Positions 19,590 to 28,593 of a stretch of 64,000 nt of DNA are shown one piece after another. The notes beneath the pieces were generated by a model. It saw only the letters and a program-made list of their open reading frames with translations, ran no database searches and was not told the origin of the DNA. The stretch is from Jiella pelagia (lineage in GTDB: Bacteria; Pseudomonadota; Alphaproteobacteria; Rhizobiales; Rhizobiaceae), in contig NZ_CP114029.1 in NCBI RefSeq assembly GCF_026898155.1, positions 565,501 through 629,500 on the forward strand. The letters are read 5' to 3'. Made by a program: the position numbers and the translations under genes. The first letter of the stretch is position 1, and each line of letters opens with the position of its first letter.

Positions 19590-20603
19590 TCACTCTGCCG
19601 GCTGGGCTTGCGGGGCGACCTTGCCGGATCCCGAAGCGAGCTTGTTGCGATATTCGCTGTAGGCGGCGATCAGCATGTCCTCGTCGCGGTGCTGCGGCAC
19701 CCAGCCGAGCTGGCGCCCGCCCTTCGACACGTCGAGCACGCATTCCTCGTCGGCGATCAGATACTGCTCGGGATCCATCAGCGGCATGTTGAGGGCATCG
19801 AGCAGGTCGAGCGTCCGCTTCACGGCCCAGCCGGGCGTCGGAACCAGGATCGACTTCGAGCCGGCATGCTTGATCAGGTCGCCGAGAAGCTTCCTCACCG
19901 GCGGCGGGTTGATCGAGCCGAGATTGTAGGCCTCGTTCGGAACCCCGGCCTTCCAGGCAAGACGCGCGGCCTCGGCACAGTCGAAGACCGAGATGAACTG
20001 GTAGGGGTTCTTGCCCGAGCCGATCATCGGAACCGGCAGGTTGTGGTCGATCAGCTTGAACAGCTTCTCCAGGATGCCGAGACGCCCCGGGCCGATGATC
20101 AGCCGCGGCCGGAACAGGGAGATGTTCATCCCCTTCTCGCGCCACTTCGCCGCGAGGATCTCGGTGTCGAGCTTCGACTGGCCGTATTCGCCCAGCGGCG
20201 AGACAGGATGCTCCTCGGTCATCGGGTAGGTGACCGTGTGGCCGTAGATCATGTCCGTGGTGAAATGGACGAGGTCCCGCGCGCCGGCAGCATCCATCGC
20301 GTGGATGATGTTCTCGGTGCCGAAATAGTTCACCGGATAGAAGAAGTCGTGGCGCTTGGCCCGCACCTGGATCGGCGAGAGCATCTTGGCCGACAGGTTG
20401 TAGACCATGTCCTCCGGCGCGATCTCGACGGCCGCGACGGACGCGGGATCGGTGACGTCGCAATGGACGAAACGGGCGGCGGCGTAGTGTGGCAGCTCGC
20501 TCTTGACGATGTCGGCGACGAGGACCTCTTCGCCGTCGGCGACGAGCTTCTTGGCGAGGTGGCGGCCGACGAAACCATCGCCGCCGAAGATGACGTGTCT
20601 CAT
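19590..20603 (-). CDS. NAD-dependent epimerase/dehydratase (extended SDR)
   Basis: The 337-residue protein starts with the Rossmann motif GGDGFVG and has the extended-SDR active site, with a Thr in FTTDMIYG and YGQSK (catalytic Tyr and Lys). The C-terminal substrate domain has FRPRLIIGPGR. Such enzymes epimerise, reduce or dehydrate sugar nucleotides or lipid-linked sugars. It overlaps the small transporter gene upstream by four bases (ATGA) and is followed after ten bases by the aminotransferase. In this operon it may take the place of the DprE2 reductase that converts the 2-keto intermediate to the arabinose form, but DprE2 itself is a classical short SDR, so this is inference. Confidence 0.88.
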   Translation of the reverse strand: MRHVIFGGDGFVGRHLAKKLVADGEEVLVADIVKSELPHYAAARFVHCDVTDPASVAAVEIAPEDMVYNLSAKMLSPIQVRAKRHDFFYPVNYFGTENIIHAMDAAGARDLVHFTTDMIYGHTVTYPMTEEHPVSPLGEYGQSKLDTEILAAKWREKGMNISLFRPRLIIGPGRLGILEKLFKLIDHNLPVPMIGSGKNPYQFISVFDCAEAARLAWKAGVPNEAYNLGSINPPPVRKLLGDLIKHAGSKSILVPTPGWAVKRTLDLLDALNMPLMDPEQYLIADEECVLDVSKGGRQLGWVPQHRDEDMLIAAYSEYRNKLASGSGKVAPQAQPAE

Positions 20604-21061
20604 TGCGAAACCTTTGAAGCGTTATGCAGGTCGGAAGGTGTGGCGACGGCGTCGGCGACTTCGCGGTCGACGCTTTCGGCATGGGTCGGTCCACCGCTCC
20701 AGGCGATGAAGAAGGTGCCGCCGCAGATCAGGGCGATGCCGACAATCCGCATCGCGTTCACGTCCTCGCGGAACACGAAATACGCAAAGACCGCAACGAC
20801 GACGTAGGCGAGCGACAGGAACGGATAGGCGAAGGACAGATCGACCTTCGACAAGACGAAGAGATGCGAGGCCATCGAGATCACGAAGGTGCACAGCCCG
20901 AGGAAGACCCAGGGGCTGAAGACGATCTGCAGGATCTTCAGGATCGGGTTGACGCCGACGAAGCTCAGGGCGCCAAGCTGCATCATGCCGTATTTCAGCA
21001 TCACCTGCGCCGCCGCGTTGGTGAGGACGGTGAAGAGAATGAAGGGGATGTACTTTGTCAT
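20600..21061 (-). CDS. SMR/EamA-like four-helix membrane transporter
   Basis: This 153-residue protein has four predicted membrane helices in about 110 residues (IPFILFTVLTNAAAQVMLKYG, WVFLGLCTFVISMASHLFVL, FAYPFLSLAYVVVAVFAYF, IVGIALICGGTFFIAW), then a hydrophilic tail. The size and layout match the SMR/ArnE-ArnF type. ArnE/F proteins flip undecaprenyl-phosphate-aminoarabinose. Given its neighbours, a role in flipping a decaprenyl-phosphate sugar across the inner membrane is plausible. The gene overlaps the epimerase gene by an ATGA junction. No drug-resistance evidence is visible. Confidence 0.78.
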   Translation of the reverse strand: MTKYIPFILFTVLTNAAAQVMLKYGMMQLGALSFVGVNPILKILQIVFSPWVFLGLCTFVISMASHLFVLSKVDLSFAYPFLSLAYVVVAVFAYFVFREDVNAMRIVGIALICGGTFFIAWSGGPTHAESVDREVADAVATPSDLHNASKVSQ

Positions 21062-21176
21062 CGATCCGATCTTTTCATCCGAGCGTCGCGAGGCGAGTGA
21101 TCTGACGAAAGGTCATAGCGCCTGAACTTCAGTGATGGGTTAAGACGTCCCGCGTCTCACTCACCCGCGCCGACTA

Positions 21177-22584
21177 TTATTCGTGCATGGTAAAAGAAGT
21201 TTCACGCGAAACGAGCGACTTGTCTGCATCGGCGAAGAAAGCGGGATCGCGTGCCGGAAGGCGCATCGCCGTCCGCCGCCAGAAGTCCGACATCATCGCC
21301 GGATCGCGCTGTGCCTCCAGCCGCCGCCAGTCCGCAAAGCCCGCCGCGAAGGTCTCTGCCGACATCCTGGCGTCCTTGTAGGGGTTCACCGCGCCGCCGG
21401 CCTCGACAGTAATGCGGTCGAGGCTCGGCGAGAAGCTTCAGCGTCTTCTCGCCGCGATGGGGAAAGTCGAGGGTCAGCGTATAGCCGGGGCGCGGGAAGC
21501 TGGTGAGGCCAGGGCTCTTCATATCCCCGAAGCGTTTCAGGACTGTCAGGAACGAGCCGTGGCGATGGCTCTTGGCGCATTCGATCAGTGCGCGCACCAC
21601 CGCTTCGGCATCGGCGAAGGGCACGACGCTCTGATGCTGATGCAGGCCGGATGGACCATAGAGCCGGTTCCAGCCGCCGAGCCGGTCGAGTGGATAGAAA
21701 AAGCCGGCAAAGGGTACCGTGCGGCTGTGCGTGCCGGCCTTCGCCTTGCGATAATAGGCCTCGTTGAAGGCCTTGAGGAACGGGCCCGCGAGCGGGCTGA
21801 TCGGCGGCGTGAAGGGCACGCCGGCCAGTTGACCGGACGCTTCGCCCGTCCTGTCGCCGTCTTTTGCGTGATCGCCGCAGATGAGATGCCCCCGGCCGAG
21901 ACTGCTTCCTCCGGCCAGTGAATCGATCCAGGCGACGGCATATTCGTGCCGCGCGTCGGCCTCTTCTGCGAGGGCGAAATAGTCGGCAAGCCGCTCAAAG
22001 CGCGTCGTCGTCTCGACGATCGACAGGGACGGCACCTTCATCAACCGGATGGTCGCGCGGCGGATCAGTCCGGTCAGCCCCATGCCGGAAATCGTCGCGG
22101 CGAAGAGTTCGGCATTGCGGCCAGGCGAAAGCGTCAGGACGCCGCGGTCTGAGCGCTCCAGCTCGATCGCCTCGACCCATCGGCCGAAGGTGCCGCGCCG
22201 GTGATGGTTCTTGCCGTGGATGTCGTTGGCGATCGCCCCGCCGAGGGTGACGAACTGCGTGCCGGGGGTCACGGGCAAGAACCAGCCATGGGCCGCGACG
22301 TGGCGGGTGATCTCGGAGAAGAGCACGCCCGCCTCTGCCGTCAGAACGCCCGTCAGCGGGTCGAAATCAACGATCCGCGGCATCGCGCCGTTGCGCGTGT
22401 CGAGCAGGACGCCCCCGTCATTGTGGCAGCTGTCACCATAGGAACGGCCATTGCCATAGGGCAGGAAGCCGCCCTCGCCCGGCGCCTTCCGCTGCCATCC
22501 ACCGGCCGCCGCAGGCATGGCGACGCGTTCGAGCCGCTTCAACCGGCCCCAGCTGTCGTGACCGTTGGAGGATGCCTCACGCAT
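21177..22584 (-). CDS. DprE1-like FAD-linked oxidase (decaprenylphosphoryl-ribose oxidase family; frameshifted here)
   Basis: The protein has the FAD-binding loop YGNGRSYGDSCHN and GGAIANDIHGKNHH (the family's FAD region), and a C-terminal domain with GYTLTLDFP, LDRITVEAGG, KDARMSAETF and a DFWRRT segment. This order matches DprE1, which oxidises decaprenylphosphoryl-ribose at C2. The mycobacterial drug-target Cys (in a VDFP-preceding position) is Thr here. One extra base at 21420-21426 (coding GAGCCTC) splits the gene. Removing it gives L-L-A-E-L-D-R-I and 468 residues. The start ATG 22584 overlaps the end of the UbiA gene by eight bases. Confidence 0.87.
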
Positions 22585-24043
22585 AGGCCGCCAGGAGAAA
22601 CATCAGGCCGCCGACGGCGATCATCATCTGGCTGCGCCAATCCTGCAGCATGAAGACGACAGGATCGTCATGCATGTGGCCGCGCCGGGCGAGCACCCAG
22701 ATCCGGACGATGATGTACAGAAGGATCGGGCAGAGCGGCCAGACCAGCCACGGGATGTTGTAGTGGGTCAGGACTTCGGGGCTGTTGATGTAGAGCGCCA
22801 GCACCATCACCGCGGCAAAGCCCGAGGTCATGCCCGCCTGTGCGAGGGTCTCGAGGTCGGCGTCGACATAGCCGCGGCCCGTCTTGGAACGCTCGGCGCC
22901 GGTGCCAAAATCCATCAGCTCGGTGTAGCGCTTCACCAGCGCCAGCGACAGGAAGAAGAACAGCGAGAAGGCGAGCAGCCAGAACGACACCGAGACGGCG
23001 GTCGCTGCGACGCCGGCCATGATGCGTGTCGTGTAGAGGCCGGCGAGCGTCAGGACGTCGATGAGCAGCATCCGCTTGATAAACAGCGAATAGGCGGTCG
23101 TCGCGACGAGGTAGCCGGCGAGGACGCCGAGGAAGGGCCAGGGCAGGAGCAGGCTCAGCAGCAGCGACGACACCGACAGGCCGCCCGCGAGTTTCAACCC
23201 GTCGGGGATCTTCAGCGTGCCGCTGGCGAAGGGTCGCCGGCGCTTGGTCTTGTGCTTGCGATCGGCGGTGAGATCAACGAGGTCGTTGAGGATGTAGACC
23301 GCCGAGGCGGCAAAGGAGAAGGCGAAGAAGGCGACCAGCGCCTCGAAGAGCATTCCGAAGTTGAAGAACTCGTGGGTGAGCACCATCGGCACGAAAATCA
23401 GGACGTTCTTGGCCCATTGATGGGGCCGCATGGCCTTCAGCGCGGCCTTCACGGGCTCCCCGCCGGCTCTGATCAGTTCGGAGCCGCTCTGCTGCTGCCA
23501 TTTGCGCGCCGCCCGGTCCGGAGCGACGACGGTCGCCTCGGCGGCGGCGTCGAGCAGGCAGATGTCGTCGTGGGAATTGCCGAAATAGTCAAATCCGTTC
23601 TCGCCGCATGTCCCGACGATTCGCTCGAGCTTGCGACTGGAGGTGAGATTGACATCGTAGCAGGAGGCCATGACCTCGTCGAACAGGCCGAGATGATCGG
23701 CGACGGCATGGGCGAGCCGCTCGTTGGAGCCGGTGGCGAGTACGATGCGCCGGCCCTCCGCCTTCGCCAGGCGCAGCGCCTCGACGACCTCTTCGCGATA
23801 GGGCAGGATTGCCGGGTCGAAGTCGATCCCCTCGGCGAGCCCCGCCTTCAGCCGCGCCTTGCCCTGCGCTCTCCAGCCGGGAACGTGGCGCAGCCGCGCC
23901 GGCGCTTGCCGCGCCGTGAGAAACAGCGTCTCCCACAACAGGTCTGTCTTGATCAGCGTCCCGTCGAGATCGACGAAGATCGGACGGTCTTTCTGGTCAA
24001 CGCGAGCGTCCAAGGAACAGTCTCCCATTCGGAGGCGAGACAC
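22577..24043 (-). CDS. HAD phosphatase-UbiA prenyltransferase fusion (DPPR synthase-like)
   Basis: This is a 488-residue two-domain protein. Residues about 20-200 are a HAD domain with DLDGTL (motif I), LATGSNERL (motif II) and GNSHDDICLL (motif IV). Residues about 210-488 are a UbiA-type membrane prenyltransferase with RPHQWAKN, the polyprenyl-diphosphate Asp motif NDLVDLTADRKHKTKRRRP and several membrane helices. This UbiA branch is the decaprenyl-phosphate phosphoribosyltransferase one (Rv3806c and rhizobial NoeC). The fused HAD could remove the 5-phosphate from the product and so supply the substrate of the downstream DprE1-like enzyme. It is the first gene of the operon. A second ATG five codons in (24028) is an alternative start. 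Confidence 0.88.
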   Translation of the reverse strand: MSRLRMGDCSLDARVDQKDRPIFVDLDGTLIKTDLLWETLFLTARQAPARLRHVPGWRAQGKARLKAGLAEGIDFDPAILPYREEVVEALRLAKAEGRRIVLATGSNERLAHAVADHLGLFDEVMASCYDVNLTSSRKLERIVGTCGENGFDYFGNSHDDICLLDAAAEATVVAPDRAARKWQQQSGSELIRAGGEPVKAALKAMRPHQWAKNVLIFVPMVLTHEFFNFGMLFEALVAFFAFSFAASAVYILNDLVDLTADRKHKTKRRRPFASGTLKIPDGLKLAGGLSVSSLLLSLLLPWPFLGVLAGYLVATTAYSLFIKRMLLIDVLTLAGLYTTRIMAGVAATAVSVSFWLLAFSLFFFLSLALVKRYTELMDFGTGAERSKTGRGYVDADLETLAQAGMTSGFAAVMVLALYINSPEVLTHYNIPWLVWPLCPILLYIIVRIWVLARRGHMHDDPVVFMLQDWRSQMMIAVGGLMFLLAAYA

Positions 24044-24173
24044 CGGCCCCGCTCCTTACCCTGAGACATCCTGGACGCTTACGGTTTCGAGGTGGTTGAA
24101 GCTTCCGCCTCGACCGACACTTTTGCGGGATCTATCGCCGGCTTTGGCAAACGAAGGGTGAAGGAACCTGGCT

Positions 24174-24181
24174 AAATTCTC
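24174..24181 (+). repeat. left target-site duplication of the IS256 element
   Basis: The 8-base AAATTCTC directly abuts the left inverted repeat and is repeated exactly at 25558-25565 after the right end. Confidence 0.9.
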
Positions 24182-25557
24182 GGTAGTGTCCACGGTGGTG
24201 GTGGAAAATCGGACGTCAGAAGGTGTGACGGAGGTGGCCACCGGATTGGCCGGCTAAGGTGGAGTTGCGAGACTTCAACCTGACCGGAGCATCCGATGAC
24301 CGAGGACAGACTACCGCTTGCCGAGCTTCTGGCGAAAGCGGGAGACGGCGATTTCCTGAGGACGATTGCCGAGAGTGTTATGCAGCTTCTGATGGAGGCC
24401 GACGTGGAGGGCATGATCGGCGCCGGGCGTCATGAACGCACCCTGGAGCGGGCGACCTATCGCAACGGCTACCGGGACCGTTCGCTCGACACGCGGCTCG
24501 GCTCCTTACAGCTTCGTATCCCCAAGCTTCGGCAGGGCAGCTACTTCCCGCCGTTTCTGGAACCGAGGAAGCTCTCGGAGAAGGCCTTGGTCGCAGTCAT
24601 CCAGGAGGCCTGGATCAGCGGCGTCTCGACTCGCAGGGTCGACGATCTGGTGCAGGCCATGGGGCTGTCGGGGATCGGCAAGAGCACGGTATCGAAGCTG
24701 TGCAAGGACATCGACGAGCGCGTCGGCGGCTTCCTCGATCGCCCGCTTGCCGGCGACTGGCCCTATCTCTGGCTGGACGCGACCTATTTGAAGCAGCGCG
24801 AAGGCGGAAGGATCATCTCGGTCGCGGCGATAATCGCCGTGGCGGTGAACACGGACGGCAAGCGCGAGATCGTGGGCCTCCACATCGGCCCGTCGGAAGC
24901 GGAGACCTTCTGGTCGACCTTCCTCAAGAGCCTGGTGCGCCGCGGCCTGTCCGGCGTGAAGCTGGTGATCTCGGATGCCCACGAAGGGCTGAAGGCGGCC
25001 ATCCGCCGGGTGTTCAGCGCCTCCTGGCAGCGCTGCCGCGTCCACTGGATGCGCAACGCCTTGTCTTATGTCCCGAAGGCGCAGCAGAGCATGGCGGCGG
25101 CTGCCATGCGCCAAGCCTTCATCCAACCCGATCGCGCCGCTGCCAGTCAGGCGCTGCGCCATGTCGCCGATCAACTCCGAGACAAGTGCCCCAAGCTCGG
25201 CAGCTTCATCGACGACAGCGAGACCGACGTGCTGGCGCATCTGGACTTCCCCAGCCAGCACCGGACCCGGATCCATTCGACCAATTCCCTGGAGCGCCTG
25301 AACAAGGAGGTGAAGCGGCGCGCCGATGTCGTCGGCATCTTCCCGAACGAGAGCTCCATCATCCGCCTCATCGGCGCCGTCCTCCTCGAGGCCAACGACG
25401 AATGGCAGACGCAGAACCGCTACATGCAGACCGAACCGATGGCCGAACTCATGGCCACCGCCACAAAGCCAGAAACCGTCCGCCTTTCCACCGCAGCCGC
25501 CTGAAATGGAGCCGCTTCAGTTACACCGCAATTTCCACCACGTTGACGGACACGACC
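24182..25557 (+). mobile_element. IS256-family insertion sequence, complete
   Basis: This is a 1376-base element with imperfect 28-base terminal inverted repeats. The left end begins GGTAGTGTCC and the right end (complement) begins GGTCGTGTCC; both continue to a shared GTGGTGGAAA. It is flanked by a perfect 8-base direct repeat AAATTCTC at 24174-24181 and 25558-25565, the expected IS256 target duplication. It holds one intact transposase gene. It lies between the start of the HAD-UbiA gene and the end of a small membrane-protein gene, both on the minus strand, so it interrupts no coding sequence, although it may affect transcription into the UbiA operon. Confidence 0.93.
24296..25504 (+). CDS. 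IS256-family transposase
   Basis: The 402-residue mutator-type transposase has the DDE catalytic residues in context: LDATYLK (first Asp), VISDAHEGLK (second Asp) and STNSLERLNKEVKRR (Glu). The N-terminus (DFLRTIAESVMQLLMEADVEGMIGAG and RATYRNGYRDR) is characteristic of IS256. The frame is complete and no catalytic residue is lost, so the element may be active. It contains an intact GAGCTC at 25351-25356. Confidence 0.95.
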   Translation: MTEDRLPLAELLAKAGDGDFLRTIAESVMQLLMEADVEGMIGAGRHERTLERATYRNGYRDRSLDTRLGSLQLRIPKLRQGSYFPPFLEPRKLSEKALVAVIQEAWISGVSTRRVDDLVQAMGLSGIGKSTVSKLCKDIDERVGGFLDRPLAGDWPYLWLDATYLKQREGGRIISVAAIIAVAVNTDGKREIVGLHIGPSEAETFWSTFLKSLVRRGLSGVKLVISDAHEGLKAAIRRVFSASWQRCRVHWMRNALSYVPKAQQSMAAAAMRQAFIQPDRAAASQALRHVADQLRDKCPKLGSFIDDSETDVLAHLDFPSQHRTRIHSTNSLERLNKEVKRRADVVGIFPNESSIIRLIGAVLLEANDEWQTQNRYMQTEPMAELMATATKPETVRLSTAAA

Positions 25558-25565
25558 AAATTCTC
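25558..25565 (+). repeat. right target-site duplication of the IS256 element
   Basis: This is an exact copy of the left 8-base AAATTCTC, immediately after the right inverted repeat. Confidence 0.9.
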
Positions 25566-25603
25566 GGAATGATCGACCTGGCATGGCGTCGGCAATGGCA
25601 GGA

Positions 25604-26041
25604 TCAGCCGGTCTCGCCATCTGCGCCAGGACCTTTTGCGGCGTCGGCGCGCCGCGCCTTGCGTGCGTTGCGCCACCGAGCGAACCGAATCTCGCTGCGC
25701 CGCCGCCCCCGCCGGACCCACGGCGAATCGACCGACAGGACGAAGAGCCCGAGCGGCAGCATCCAGAAGCCGAGGATCGGCAGAAAGCCGAGGACACCGC
25801 CGCCGACCAGCGAAGCGCCGAGCGCGATGCGCCAGGGGCGCGAGGCGGGAAGCGGGAATTGCCGACCGAACAGCCTCAGCCTGGGACGGGGGTTCGAAGC
25901 CGCCGCCTCTTCGGCGCGCGCGCCGCCATCGGCCGCTTCCCCTGCGGGGGACGGATGCCCGCCGGTGAGAAGCCGATCGCCTTCCTCCGAAGCATGCGCC
26001 CGTCCGTCCGGCCGCTTCGCATCGCTTGCCGTCATGACCAT
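25604..26041 (-). CDS. small membrane protein of unknown function
   Basis: This 145-residue protein has a hydrophilic, charged N-terminal half, then a hydrophobic hairpin (IALGASLVGGGVLGFLPILGFW followed by MLPLGLFVLSVD) and a basic tail (WVRRGRRRSEIRFARWRN). The layout resembles short bacterial PGPGW-type two-helix membrane proteins. No enzymatic motif is present. I chose ATG 26041 because GGAG lies seven bases upstream. Another in-frame ATG is two codons later. Its stop lies 39 bases from the IS256 right end. Before the IS inserted, this gene lay directly upstream of the UbiA operon and may have been transcribed with it. Confidence 0.7.
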   Translation of the reverse strand: MVMTASDAKRPDGRAHASEEGDRLLTGGHPSPAGEAADGGARAEEAAASNPRPRLRLFGRQFPLPASRPWRIALGASLVGGGVLGFLPILGFWMLPLGLFVLSVDSPWVRRGRRRSEIRFARWRNARKARRADAAKGPGADGETG

Positions 26042-26193
26042 TCGTCGTCTCCGATGGGTCGTCAAACCCGGTCGGGCGAAGATGGGCAGGCGGGCCAACG
26101 CCCGCAATGCGCGCTTCGTCGACTTCAGCTCCCGCAGGGCCGCTCAGCAGACACTCTTTTCTGCAAGACGATGCGCTTTTTTCCATCGAAGGC

Positions 26194-26221
26194 TTGGCAA
26201 AGGCCGAAAGGCTTTGCTATA
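26194..26221 (+). promoter_or_regulatory. predicted sigma-70-type promoter of tRNA-Asn
   Basis: TTGGCA at 26194-26199 and GCTATA at 26216-26221 are separated by 16 bases. This would place transcription start about 20 bases before the tRNA. The match is reasonable for alphaproteobacteria but unproven. Confidence 0.5.
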
Positions 26222-26247
26222 GGCCGCGTCAACGTCGTCAGGCGTAT

Positions 26248-26322
26248 TCCCCGGTAGCTCAGTGGTAGAGCACTCGACTGTTAATCGATCGGTCGCTGGT
26301 TCGAATCCGGCCCGGGGAGCCA
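26248..26322 (+). tRNA. tRNA-Asn (anticodon GTT)
   Basis: This is a 75-base tRNA including an encoded CCA. The acceptor stem TCCCCGG pairs with CCGGGGA, followed by discriminator G. The D-arm is GCTC-AGTGGTA-GAGC, and the anticodon loop CTGTTAA in its stem gives GTT for Asn. The T-arm contains GGTTCGAATCC. It is followed by a hairpin with a short T run. Confidence 0.96.
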
Positions 26323-26336
26323 ATTTTCAGGATTGA

Positions 26337-26365
26337 GGGCTTGAAATCGTTGCGATTTTGAGCCC
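26337..26365 (+). terminator. intrinsic terminator after tRNA-Asn
   Basis: GGGCTTGAAATCG and CGATTTTGAGCCC form a 13-base stem with two imperfect pairs around a 3-base loop, followed by TTT. It starts 15 bases after the tRNA CCA. Confidence 0.6.
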
Positions 26366-26470
26366 TTTCCCATTTCGGGAAAAATTTCTGTTTCACGACT
26401 CTGTCGTGCTCGCCATTCGCGTTTCCCGCGATTCTTGCGAAGCTCGGCAAATCCGCGCCGGCCACCGTCG

Positions 26471-26791
26471 TCAATCGCACGGGTCCGCATCAAGGCAAGC
26501 GCAAGTTCTTTTCGGCTCGACCAAAGTGGTAGCCGACATGCATGCCCTCTCACGACGGGACGAATCGGAGTGAGGAATGCCGAGCACGATCAGCTTGCAT
26601 TCAGCCAGTCTCGTGCCGAGGAATTGCCTTCCCATCAAGGACAGGACGCAGCAAGCTCCGACCTTCTCGACATATCCGCGACGCAGCAATTCCGTCTCGA
26701 TCCTCACAGGTATGATGCAGGTGATGCTCGAGCTGACAACCATGTTGAAAAGAGTATTCCATTCCGCTGCCGTTAAGTCTTTTTCCGTCAT
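26471..26791 (-). CDS. possible small protein with winged-helix-like N-terminus
   Basis: This is a 106-residue frame beginning MTEKDLTAAEWNTLFNMVV with a strong GAGGAG ribosome site nine bases upstream of the ATG. The segment RIETELLRRGYVEKVG resembles the second half of a winged helix. The C-terminal 40 residues (from about ECKLIV) are cysteine- and arginine-rich with poor codon quality and may not be authentic. Base composition is lower in GC than the neighbours, suggesting an acquired fragment next to a tRNA. I do not recognise a family. Confidence 0.45.
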   Translation of the reverse strand: MTEKDLTAAEWNTLFNMVVSSSITCIIPVRIETELLRRGYVEKVGACCVLSLMGRQFLGTRLAECKLIVLGIPHSDSSRRERACMSATTLVEPKRTCACLDADPCD

Positions 26792-27219
26792 CGATCCAGC
26801 TCCTCAATTATTCAACAACTAGGCGCGGATCATATTAGTTGCAATTTCACGGCTTATTGTTGGGGCAGCATATGTTTTTCTGTGAAAGGCTGCGCCTACC
26901 CGCCACTCGGCAATGCGCTCCAGGCGATCGGCTTTGGCGCGCGTCCGCGGTTCTGCGGCGCCGTGAGAGCCAAGCATCGCGCATCGGCCTTCCGTCCGCC
27001 CTTGACGCGTCGGCTTCTTCCACTGCGTCGCCGTCATCCGACAGCGAGGAAGTGCACCGCCGGCGTCTCGCCAGTCGCGGACACATCGCGAGGACATCGC
27101 CGGCCGGATGACTGACGGCGCCCCCTCTGGCAGACTGCGCTATGGTTTGCCCATCGGCCCTCCCGCCCCACCTCTCTCCTCCGAACGATAGACAACCGCC
27201 GTCCACGGATGGAGCCGTC
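26792..27219. other. intergenic region without recognisable genes
   Basis: This 428-base stretch lies between the small minus-strand frame and the phosphatase gene. The left third is AT-richer (ATTATTCAACAACTAGG area). I see no tRNA-like integrase repeat, no terminator and no credible coding frame. The GGAG site of the phosphatase gene closes it. Confidence 0.35.
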
Positions 27220-27702
27220 ATGAGCGAGACCCCCGCCGTTCTTTTCGTATGCCTCGGCAACATCTGCCGATCGCCATTGGCAGAGGCCGCCTTCAGGGCC
27301 GCGGCCGAACGTCAGGGCCTCGACGTCCATGTCGAATCGGCCGGGCTCGGCCACTGGCATCTCGGTTATCCGCCGGATCCGCGGGCCCAGGCGGTGGCGC
27401 GCAGGAACGGCATCGAGATCGGCGGGCGCGAGGCCCGGCTGGTGAGCCGGGAAGACTTCTACCGCTTCGATCACGTCATCGGCCTCGACGCCGAGAATCT
27501 CTTAGGCCTTCGCCGCCTCGCCCCGACGGATGGCAAAGCCGAGGTGAGCCTCCTCCTCGACCACGTCCCCGGCCGGGAGGGCCAGTCCGTTACCGACCCG
27601 TACTACGAAGAGGATTCGGCCTTCGACGATGCCTGGAGCGACGCCTGCGCGGGGGCTGAGGCCCTCGTCGAGCGGCTGAAGTCCGAAGCCGCCAGCCGAT
27701 GA
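27220..27702 (+). CDS. low-molecular-weight protein-tyrosine phosphatase
   Basis: The 160-residue protein has the complete LMW-PTP active site: the phosphate loop CLGNICRSP near the N-terminus and the general-acid Asp in the C-terminal VTDPYYEED. It should dephosphorylate phosphotyrosine or a small phosphate ester in the cytosol. ATG 27220 is supported by GGAG six bases upstream. The stop codon overlaps the ATG of the next gene (ATGA), coupling it to the kinase-like gene. LMW-PTP next to a fructosamine-kinase-like gene occurs in many bacteria, and in some cases both act on ketosamine or its phosphate. Confidence 0.92.
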   Translation: MSETPAVLFVCLGNICRSPLAEAAFRAAAERQGLDVHVESAGLGHWHLGYPPDPRAQAVARRNGIEIGGREARLVSREDFYRFDHVIGLDAENLLGLRRLAPTDGKAEVSLLLDHVPGREGQSVTDPYYEEDSAFDDAWSDACAGAEALVERLKSEAASR

Positions 27703-28505
27703 GCGATCTTGCCGAACGCGCCGCCGGCCTGCTCGGCAGCACGGTGGCGGAGACGCGTCCCTTTGCCGGTGGCTCGCTGTCGAGCGTCGAGTTCCTGCGG
27801 CTCGACGACGGCCGGGAGATGCTGGCGAAGTCCGGCCCCTCGCCGCGTGCCGAGGCGCGGATGCTGCAGGCGATCCGAGCCGCCGGCGTGCCTGCGCCGG
27901 AGGTTTTCGCGGCCGACGGCGTTGTGCTGGCGATCGAACGCCTTCCGGACGACGGCGGGCTCTCCCTCGCCTGGGCCGATCTTGGCCGCATCGTTCGCAC
28001 GCTGCACGAAAAGACCGGCGAAGCCTATGGCTGGGAGGACGACTACGCCTTCGGGAAGCTGGCGATCACGAACACTTTTTCCGACGACTGGCCCCGATTT
28101 TACGCCGAGAACCGGTTGCTCGCAGCGGCCCGGGGCACCGGCGCGGATGTCGAGCGACGGGTCGAGGCCTTATGCGGCCGTCTCGGCGACCTCCTGCCGA
28201 GGCGGCCGAGGCCGTCCCTCCTCCATGGCGACCTGTGGAGCGGCAACGTGCTCGCCTCGAACGGTCGGATATCCGGCCTGATTGATCCGGCCTGCTATTA
28301 TGGCGACGGCGAGATCGACATCGCCATGCTCGGCCTCTTCGCCCGCCCTACAACCGCGTTCTTCGACGCTTACGGCCCGCTTTCGGCCGGTCACCGCGAA
28401 CGCGCACCGGTCTACGCCCTGTGGCCGGCTCTGGTGCATCTCAACCTTTTCGGTGCGGGCTATCGCGGCATGGTGGAGGGCTATCTGGCAGAGGCCGGTT
28501 TTTGA
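27699..28505 (+). CDS. fructosamine kinase family protein
   Basis: This 268-residue aminoglycoside-phosphotransferase-fold kinase has the catalytic loop LLHGDLWSGNVL and the metal-binding Asp in GLIDPACYYGD. It belongs to PF03881, whose members phosphorylate ketosamine adducts (ribulosamine, erythrulosamine) on glycated proteins, leading to deglycation. The length is slightly shorter than the usual 285-290. Overlap with the LMW-PTP gene argues for a joint role. The C-terminus is complete (FGAGYRGMVEGYLAEAGF). Confidence 0.88.
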   Translation: MSDLAERAAGLLGSTVAETRPFAGGSLSSVEFLRLDDGREMLAKSGPSPRAEARMLQAIRAAGVPAPEVFAADGVVLAIERLPDDGGLSLAWADLGRIVRTLHEKTGEAYGWEDDYAFGKLAITNTFSDDWPRFYAENRLLAAARGTGADVERRVEALCGRLGDLLPRRPRPSLLHGDLWSGNVLASNGRISGLIDPACYYGDGEIDIAMLGLFARPTTAFFDAYGPLSAGHRERAPVYALWPALVHLNLFGAGYRGMVEGYLAEAGF

Positions 28506-28593
28506 GGCCGCCTCACCTCGCCTTGCCCTCCTTCGAGCGCCTGTTGCCAGGTTCGGTCTTTTCCTTTCCTGCCGTGCGGCCAGTTATCGTCGG

